This document shows, one piece after another, positions 10,597 to 21,117 of a DNA stretch of 64,000 bases. Origin of the DNA: Balanoglossus misakiensis (lineage: Eukaryota; Hemichordata); NCBI GenBank assembly GCA_040954595.2, contig CM082590.2, positions 6,324,001 to 6,388,000 on the forward strand. The letters are read 5' to 3'. Below the pieces are notes generated by a model that did not search any database, was not told the DNA's origin, and saw only the letters and a program-made list of their open reading frames with translations. The number at the start of each line of letters is the position of its first letter. The stretch's first letter is position 1. The translations under genes and the position numbers were made by a program.

Positions 10597-13500
10597 ATGT
10601 CGACAGAAAAGAAGTCGAGATTTTTACTCTTGTACGGATCGCAGACTGGTCAGGCTGAGGCCATTGCCGAGGAAATATTCCAATCGGCTGGTAGTCATGG
10701 ACTTGAACCTGAGATGCACTGTCTGAGCCAAACAGAGAAAAAGGTGAGACATATTCCAACAAGGGCGGGGGGGGGGGGGGGTGAGGGAGGGGGTGATTCA
10801 CCCCCCCCCCTTTTGATATCATTGGCACCCCCTATTTGCTGAAACAGGGCTAGACAGAGGGAGGGGTGGGGTGAATCCGTGAGACACTCCTCCCTGTTCA
10901 GTTTTGGTATGTTGGCTGGCACCCCTAGTCCCTGTGCAATGTACATGTGTATTAAACTTAAACGGACAAAGTCTCTCTCTCTCTCTGCCCTTTTTCCAAC
11001 AATTATATTTGATACAAAGTCCATCCCACTTGTAGGATATGAGAGAAAAAAAAACATGCCAAAATAAATAATCGGTGTTTACCATTTATTTGTTTAGCGA
11101 GGTTTTCACTCTTATATCCCCCAAAAAAGAATTGGAAGTTGTGTGTGGTCGAACGTAGATTCACTATATATCCACATGTAGAATAACATAAACAGTGTCT
11201 TGTATCAAACATAATTAATGAAAAAAGGGCAGAGAGAGAGAGAGAGACTTTGTCCCTTTAATTGACCCCACTAAAAAGGCTTCGTTCGGCCACTATAGAC
11301 ATGATTGACTGATATTTTCTTCGCTGCAGTTCAACATTGTGCAGGAGAAATGTGTGGTGTTTGTTGTGTCGACAACTGGTGATGGAGATGCCCCGGACAC
11401 GGCCGTCAAATTCTGGAGACGATTAAAGAGGAAGACGTTGCCTAGTGATCATCTCCGACATCTTTCATACACTCTACTGGGTAAGTGTTACAGGCAGTGT
11501 TCGAAATTCATAGGAAATATCAACCAGTCACCAGGACTGGTAACTTCAAAAAGTTGCCAGTCCTGCCAAAAACTTACCAGTCCTGATATTATGCCTTACA
11601 ATTAAATGTAATCAAATACAACTGAGAAGCTATTACCTTATCTGTGAACAATTGAAGATGGGATGGAATCATCTTTCTCTTTACATTACTTTGATTTGAT
11701 AATTTTCAAGCTTTTACATCATTGTTTCTTTTATTTGCAATACATGAACTGGGGAAAGTCCAAAAGATGTCATGATACCACTGGTTAACTCCCATGCTAA
11801 ATTCAACCTGTCTGTCGGACTGGTAACATTTTATTTTTACCAGTCCTACAGAAAAACAACCAGTCTCGGACTGTCGGACAGGCTTTATTTCGTACACTGT
11901 TACAGGGGCTGCAAATTTAGCGGTAGTACTGTGTCCAACCTTTGAAATACTGTAAAACACTTTATTTTCGCGAGTTGAAATTTTTGCGATATCGAGAGAG
12001 GCCACTGTTTCGCGAGTATTAATTTTCGCGTTCTCTTATTTCATTCACTGCATCATCATCTTCAAAAAAAAAAATTACGCGAATTTATTTTCATGCTATT
12101 TTGGCTCTCGCGTATTTCGCTTAAATTTATTGCTTGTGAAAATAAAGTGTTTTACAGTAGTAGTCATTATTATACATCTAATGCCGAGAACAATAGATTT
12201 TGGCGTGCAATAAAAAGCCGTACGGAACGGTACGTACGGAACGCGCGTTAAATAAGCCTTAGTTTCAAGGCGCCCCAAACTCACCGTGTACAGGTATGCG
12301 CTGTTATGCGGACGGTTTCAAGGCGCCCGCATTCCAACGCACGTGCGCACACGTAAACAAAAAAAGAAAGATGGCTGCTCACTGAGTCAACTGAGCGGTT
12401 TTCGATCGATTGTATCGGCATTTTGGGCGTTTTGAAAGCCAAGTAACATGCAACACAAGAACTAACGGAGATGTAAGATGTATAATAATAAGGTTATTAC
12501 GAAAATACCGCAAAGTATGCACTCGGACATTAGCGCAGCGCATCGCCCTCCGCTACGCGTCGGGCGATACTCAGCGCTAATGTCCTCGTGCATACTTTGC
12601 GGTATTTTCGTAATAACCTCATATTATAATATACCTCATGCTAATACTGTGTCGTGATTCGCCAGAATCTGTCACGTGATAGGAAAATAGGATCGACTAT
12701 GAATCCTGCGGGAAATAGCAGAAAAAAGCTCATTATAGGGATAAATTCTCTCTCTCTCGCTGCCCTTTTCCCATTAATTATAATGACAAGACACTGTTTA
12801 TGTTAGTCTACAAGTATCAGAATATCACTTTAGTTTATGAAGTACCATTTCTTAAACATGGCAATTATCGACCATCTTGAAATTGTGTCGACCTCGTGAG
12901 ATTTTTATCACTCACCTAGGTAGCAAAAAACTATTTAAAGGGACAAAGTCTCTCTCTCGTTGCCCTTTTTCCCATGAATTATATTTGATAAGAGACAACG
13001 TTTGTTATTCTACATGTGGATATATAGTGAATGAACGTTCAACCATCCCTCTTATAGACAGGAGAGTGAAAAAACTCGCCAAAATGAATAATCGTTCTTT
13101 ACCATTTATTCATTTTGGGCGAGTTTTTACTCTCATATCATACAAGTGGGATGGAAGTTTTGTGTGGTTGATCATTGATTCACTATATATCCACATTTAC
13201 ATTAACATAACCAGTGTATTGTATCAAACACAGAGTTTCCGGTTACGCAAAAATGTGCGTAATACACGCAATGGAAAATTTCTATACGCATATTGAACCG
13301 ACAAGTGCGTCTGGCGTACGCAATGAAATTGACTCTGTTTTCGCCATTGAAAGTTCGAGCTAACAAAAGACTCATCAAACGACCGACAAACTAGACAGCA
13401 CCTTGTGCACGCTTACATGTTTTGAATAAAATTGCAACATTCCAAACCATTTGCGCAGACGCTTGACCATGATAAAATGTAACAATTTTCGTTTAGCGCG

Positions 13501-16500
13501 CGTTCTAATCATCATGCCATGCGTCACGTACGTGTAATATCGATCAACATGGCGGCAAAACAGTCAACTTTATTTTCATTTAAATTTACGTCGAAATCCT
13601 CTACTGATAATGGAAAGAAAGCCACTGAAATCGATGATTCGGAACACCAAGAGTCAGTGGGGGATGCCCCACCAGTGAAAAAAATGCGAGAGAATGCAAA
13701 GACTGGCCACACAGAATTCAAAGATCAGTGGCTCGCCGAGTACATTTGTGTATCCGTGGTTACGGCACAACGTCGACGAAAGCGGCGGAAAAAAAGACAC
13801 TCGTGCTTTTCTGTAAAGTTCGTGAAAAATATGGCAAAAAGAATGCTTTCATGCATGGTTCTCGTGATCTTCAAAAATCGGCCATCAAACGGCATATGCA
13901 AGGCACTGATCATAGAAGCGACGTCATTTGTCTCAGTATTAAAACGTAAAATCACGTCAATAGCTGTTTGGTCTGTTTAGAATTCTTTTTGGTTACAATG
14001 TGTGCTATTTGAAGTGTTTTGCATTATTTTGCAACAGTCTGCTAATGGTGTGATATGAATACATTGTACGCATTTAAATCACCTTCTTACGCATTTTTAT
14101 TGACCTCTTGCGTATGGCATACGCTTGGGGAAAAAAACTACCGGAAACTCTGAAACATAATTAATGGAAAAGGGGCAGCTTGAGAGAGACTTTGTCCCTT
14201 TAAGGTAGTGAGAATTGGCAGAACTTATGGTAAATTTATGTTTGCTTGAAATGAAATGCAATGCATAGGCTGAGGGTCATCTTATGATACAGATTTTTTT
14301 TTTCCTTTTGCAGGGCTTGGTGATAGTAATTACACCAGTTTCTGCAAAAATGGTAAGAATTTTGACCATAGACTGGAAGAGCTAGGAGCCTCTCGGTTTT
14401 ACCCAGCAGGCTTTGCTGACGACGGTGTTGGGTAAGTGTAGCGAAACCACATTGTCGCAAACCACGGCCCTTTTACGGCAGCGCTCTGCTCCCCGCAAAA
14501 AGGCCGTGGTATAATACGGCCATGTATTCAGTATTTGGTCTAGGCGCTTTCATAGTACATCCAACAACCAATCAGATTGCTTGTTACATCCCATTCACGC
14601 ATCTCATTACATCTCATTCTAAACAACATGGCAGCTTCCAGTGGCAGTACTCTGAGTCTGAGTGAGAGCGAAGAACGTGCAGTTTGATTGGCCAGATTAT
14701 AATGATGTCATCTCATGAATATGCATTACCAATATGTTCAAATACCAGTGCGGTACTCCATTGTAACCAGAGTACGTGATTTCGATAGTGAAACGAAAGA
14801 AATCCGTAGTCGGTATAATCTGATTTTTGAATGAAACTAGATCCACGGCAATGTCAAATCTGCATTGTCTCACTCAGTTGTTTCTGTAAACCTTATGATC
14901 AATTAAAAAACCTACCAAATGTACTGTTCAGTTGTAAGGGAATTTTCATTGTGCACTAACACTCAACATGCAAATACTGTAAAACACTAAATTATTTTCG
15001 TGAGTTGAAATTTTCACAATATTGTGAGAGGCCACTGTTTCGCGAGTATTAATTTTCGCGTGACGACTGCTTCCCCTTAAAGGCACGTAAGCTGTAACTT
15101 TTGGGATAATTTTCATAATTTTTGTTTCAAACTGCACTACCATTAGTCCATGCAGATGAAGGCAGTGAACAATACACAAGCATTATAAATCCTAAATATG
15201 AGTGCATATGCAAGTTTTAACCAGATAAATAATAAACCTTTGCCGCAAGCGATTATGGCCGCCACTGTGGGAAAATGCAAGAAACAATGAAAATGTTGCA
15301 TTTCCGGTTGTGAAACATCATAAACAAAACATGATCTCATCAACTTGAGCTCATGGAAGTAAATGTACACCACTGAGACATCAGATTTTTATTTTTCATT
15401 GCAATATTGCACTTTTTTTATAAATTGCAGGAATTTTCGTTTTTCTTTAATTTTTGGCCATTTTGTCATAAATAAGTGTTGAGCGTGATATATTATCATG
15501 AAATAGCATTTAATAGACATAATTAAAAGCATATATGAGATTATTTAAAACTTTAATTTTTTATCCAGTTGCAGCTTACGTGCCTTTAACCAAAACACTG
15601 ATATTGTACGTGTTTTCTGCAGATTGGAGATTGTAGTGGAGCCTTGGATTGAGGGGTTATGGGACGCACTCAAGAAACAGCTGGGTCTGGTCTGTGACCG
15701 TGGCGACGAGTCGGGACGTCCCAAAGAGCTGAACTCGCAGAATGGCGTCGAAAACAACATTTCGGAGATCAGCGACACCAAACCAGGAATCAGCTGTAAT
15801 GGTGATAGCACAGAACTTGAGAACGTCAAAAGTGACAAGTATAAAACGGTCAAAAATGAGCTCAGTGATAAAGTGACGACAACGGCGCTCGGAGGAGAGG
15901 ATTGTGGCGACGCTGATCACGTGACTGATGGTTGTCACGGAAACAGCAATGAGGAAAATTCCAGTGCTGTAGAAACAAAAGAGCTGTCTATAAATAAAGA
16001 TGGGAACGAGACGGATGATAGACAGACTGCACTTGGAGGAGAGAATTGTGGCGATGCTGATCACGTGACTGATAGTTGTCACGGAAACAGCAATGAGGAG
16101 AATTCCAGTGCCGTACAAACAAAAGAGCAGTCTATGAATAAAGATGGGAAAGAGACGGATCACAGACAGACTGCACTTGAAGGAGAGAATTGTGGCGATG
16201 CTGATCATGTGACTGATGGTTGTCACGGAAACAGCAATGAGGAGAATTCCAGTGCCGTACAAACAAAAGTGCAGTCTATGAATAAAGATGGAGAGGAGAC
16301 GGATGACAGACAGACTGCACTTGGAGGAGAGAATTGTGGCGACGCTGATCACGTGACTGATGGTTGTCACGGAAACAGCAATGAGGAGAATTCCAGTGCC
16401 GTACAAACAAAAGAGCAGTCTATGAATAAAGATGGGAAGGAGATGGATGATAGACAGACTGCACTTGGAGGAGAGAATTGTGGCGACGCTGATCACGTGA

Positions 16501-19500
16501 CTGATGGTTGTCACGGAAACAGCAATGAGGAGAATTCCAGTGCCGTACAAACAAAAGGGCAGTCTATGAATAAAGATGGACAGGAGACGGACGATGCGAG
16601 AGAAAGGACAGTGAACGGAAACACAAATAACGAAAATGACATTTCTTTCTTGATGTCAGAACTTCAACTCTCTGAAAGGTCGTTGACCTTGCCCGCTGTT
16701 CCACCGCCATACCTGAGAGTAGAATATCATCCAGACGACTCAGTGGTAAGCTTTTGTCAATTTCTGTCTGAATTGAAGAGATAAAGTCTCTCTCTCTCAC
16801 TGCCCCTTTCCCATTAATTATGTTTGATACAAGACATCGTTTATGTTATTCTATGTGTGGATATATAGTGAAACAACGTTCGACCACACACAACTTCCAT
16901 CCCGTTTGTAGGATATGGGAGTAAAAATCTCGCCAAAATGAATAATCGGTGTTTACCATTTATTCATTTTGGCGGGATATTTACTCAAATATCCTACAAA
17001 TGGTATGGAAGTTGTGTGTTGTTGAATGTTGATTCACTATATATCCACATGTAGAAAAACATGAACGGTGTCTTGTATCAAACATAATTCATGGAAAAGG
17101 CCTGCAAGAGAGAGACATTGTCCCTTTAACCCTTTCACCACCATGATTCAGTCCAAACCAATTGTTTTCTATGGTAAGGTTGGACCTCTATAGAGGGAAC
17201 TGGGGGTGAAAGGGTTAAACCATGGATGAGAATATTGATTTCATATCTGGTGTACAGGATATAGAAATATTCATGAAGAATTAATTTTTTTTCAACTAAA
17301 CTTATGTTTTTCCTCAGGATTTATCAGCATTACCAATTCATGGAGGAGCAGCGTTCCCGTCAGCCACATCAAATGTTGTCATGGCAACTGTAACCGCAGC
17401 AACGCGACTAACACAAAGCGATGCCGTCAAAACATGTCTAAAGGTAGAGCTGGACATCTCAGTAAGTGTGTCACAAATAATTTATAAGTATGGCCATTCT
17501 CTAAGGGACAAAGTCTCTCTCTCGCTGCCCCCTTTCCATTAATTATGTTTGATACAAAACACTGTTTATGTTGATGTACATGTGGATATATAGTGAATCA
17601 ACGTTCAACCACAAACAACTTCCATCCCACTTGTAGACATGAGAGTGAAAACTCGCCAAAATGAATAAATGGTAGAGACCCATTATTCATTTTGGCGGAG
17701 TTTTCACTCTCGTGTCTACAGGTCAATTATTGTAAATAGAAAATTACATAGGAACTACAACAAAGAGGCCACTATATACATGTACTGTACAACACTTTAT
17801 TTTCGCGAGTTGAAATTTTCGCGATATCGAGAGAGGCCACTGTTTCGCGAGTATTAATTTTCGCGTTCATTTATTTCATTCACTGCATCGTTATCTCAGA
17901 AAAAATGTATGCGACTTTATTTTCACGCTATTTTGGCTCTCGAGAATTTCGCGAAAATTTATTGCTCGCGAAAATAAAGTGTTTTACAGTATATAGAGGT
18001 GTCCACTAACACACGTTTGACTAATTTGAAAACTTACCTTTTTACTCGGTTTTATGTGTAACGTGTTCGATTGTGTCCTTTTAACTATTTTTACCAGCCT
18101 TGTATTTTTTAATCTACTCTTTTAGCTATGTACAATGCGCTGAGACGTATGTGTAGCGCATTTTAAACAATTCTTAATAATAATAATAACAATAATAATA
18201 CTCTCTTTTCCAGAATACTGGCTTGACGTATATGCCTGGTGACTCCATAGGAGTCGTATGTCCCAACAGTGAAGACGAGGTGAATTTCCTGATTGAACGA
18301 TTGTCTCTACAAGATAAAGCTGACGTTACATTTACATTGCATTTGATAGAAAATACAGCGAAGAAACGAGCCCAGGTTCCTGCATTTGTTCCAGAGAAGT
18401 GTACCTTGAGATACGCCCTGCTGCATTGTTTGGACATCAGAACCCCTCCAAAGAAGGTGAGCTGGATTTACCCTTTCACCATAATGGTTTGGTCGAACAC
18501 CACTGTTTTCTATGGTAAAGTTGGACCTTTATACAGGGCTATGGGGGTGAACAGGTTTCAAAGCCAAAATTTGTTGACATGGGTATTATTATGGATGTAA
18601 GCCCATACGACCATGTAAGTAGTCTGTTTTACCCTTTCACCACCATGGTTTGGTCCAACACCATTGTTTTCTATTGTAAAGTTGGACCTTTATACGGAGA
18701 AAGAGGGAAGTGTGTGCCTCGGCGATATATTTTTCCGAGAGTCCTCCAAAACTTTTAATTTAATATATCAACGTCCCTTAAAATATGTATTTACCACATT
18801 TTCTTTTAAACGTATTTTTACTGTCTTTGCATGGCTCTCATACGTACTTAGACACACTTGGCAGTCTGAGCCCCCGTACAATGTACCAAACCGTACTGGT
18901 TTGGTTTAATCCAAATGCTACGGGGTGTCATACCTGTTTAGAGTGTCAAGTCCCTTAAAATATGGATGTGTCATATTTCTTCTAAACGTATTTTGACTGT
19001 CTTGACATGGCTCTCATACGTACTTAGACATACTTGGCAGTCTGAGCCCCAGAATTCTTTACTATCAATCACGTGATCTGGCAATGTGTCCCATGGCGCA
19101 GTCATTTCCAGATGACGGGCAAGTAATATTTCGGCATCCAGTAAAAGTTTTTCCGAGTATGTTTTTACTTTAGAACTGCCAAACACATAACATGTATTGG
19201 GTATGTTGCCTCATCAGCCTCATTGCATTTCGTCTGCACAGTCTTTGTCTGCACCACGTAAGTCCACGTTGCTGAAGTTGCCCGTCATCTGGAAATTTGA
19301 ATGCGAACGTAACTGCCGCCTGAGCGCGTCTGACGTCATTTGATAGCGAAGAATTTACTGTTTTGGGGGGCTTGTCTTTCTATCAGGCATTTCTGCGAAT
19401 GTTGGCTGAGTACACCGAAACCGAGAAAGAGAAACGATGTCTTCAAGAGCTGTGCAGTCGCCAGGGGAGTGACCAGTACGAGAAACTCCTCCGATTGGCC

Positions 19501-21086
19501 AATCTGTCCGTGATTGACATATTGGTAGCCTGTCCGTCATGCCGTCCACCAATCGAAAGACTGCTTGAGATGTTGCCACGGTTACAAGCCAGGCCGTACT
19601 CAGCAGCAAGGTAAGTTTGTCATTTCTGTTAATAATTTGGAAAACTGAGTGTACTGTCGATTTTCCTGACGAAAAGACGAAAGTGATTCTATAGACATCA
19701 AAATGTCGCTTTCATGACCCTAATATGACAACTTCTGTTGGTATGGGGTAGACAAAATTCAATCTTTTAGGACAAGAAACGTGCAAAAGCTTGAAATAGA
19801 GTCACTTTTGTATTTCAGTACATAATTGATATTATATTATACCAGTATATTGATGGTGTAAATCACGCTATTTGATTGATCGAGACACGACACGTGACCG
19901 TGATATATTAGCCATATACCACAGTCATATATCATAGTCAAAGAAAATGCCTTTTTAAAATGTTTTATGCAAAGTTTCAATATACTGGCATAATATAAAA
20001 GCAATAAAACACCCCAGCCATGGTATACATGTACCACGAGATTTTGACCAGTTCAACTCCATATGATCACGTGGTATACCATGGCTGGGGGTGTTTTATT
20101 GCTTAAATATAGTCACTTTTGTTTTTCAGTACATAATTGATATTATATTATACCAGTATATTGATGGTGTAAATCACGCTATTTGATTGGTCGAGACACG
20201 ACACGTGACCGTGATATATTAGCCATATACCACAGTCATATATCATAGTTAAAGAAAATGCCTTTTTAAAATGTTTTATGCAAAGTTTCAATATACTGGC
20301 ATAATATAATAGCAATAAAACACCCCCAGCCATGGTATACCACTCGATTTTGACCAGTTCAACTCCATATACGCACTCGCTATCGCTCGTGCGTATATGT
20401 CGTGAACTGGTCAAAATCTCGTGATATACCATGGCTGGGGGTGTTTTATTGCTTAAATAATAATTTGTTTCAATAACATAGGCTTCCACTCTTTGGTTTC
20501 ATAAACATAAAAAAAAATTTCTTCTGCAGTCAAAGGTTACAAATGGCAGTACATAATTTATTGACTACAGTTTTGTAAGAGGTTAAACCCCCTCATATAC
20601 AGGAAATTTTCGTGAATGATCAATTCTCGTGGACTATGCGAGAGCCAAAAATGCAAAAAATAAAAATCTGCATAAAATAAATTGTAAATATGGGTTATAC
20701 TAAAATCTCATCCCTGAAATATTTTTTAATGTCATTTCTGTTTTTTTTATTTCATCAGCTCTCCACTGGAAAATCCGGGCAGAATGAGTATTGCTTTCAA
20801 TATCATAGAGATTCCACGTAGTGATGGTCGTCATAGTAACAGGCAGGGTGTGTGCACAGGTTGGTTGGATAGAGTCACAAGGGGCTTGCAAGAAGGTGAC
20901 ACTACCCATAATGCAATACTGGTGAGAATTGTGGATTTCGTTATGTATGTATGTATGTATGTATGTATGTATGTATGTATAAGTATGTATGTATGTATGA
21001 TATGTATGTATGTATGTATGTATGTATGATATGTATGTATGTATGTATGTATGATATGTATGTATGTATGTATGTATGTATGCATG

Positions 21087-21117
<31 letters not shown>

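Larger units (their letters stand above)
12936..14204. mobile_element. Family A MITE split by a hAT-like insertion
   Basis: The MITE starts TTTAAAGGGACAAAGTCTC and proceeds to GTATCAAACA at 13230. It resumes at 14153 (AAACATAATTAATGG) and ends GTCCCTTTAA. The right arm is therefore interrupted by 922 bp of a different element. Confidence 0.9.

Noticed and set aside
15657-16550. 297-codon open frame antisense to MTRR exon 4
   Set aside because: It exists only because the 144-bp repeats lack stops in that frame. The sense strand has MTRR homology and splice continuity.
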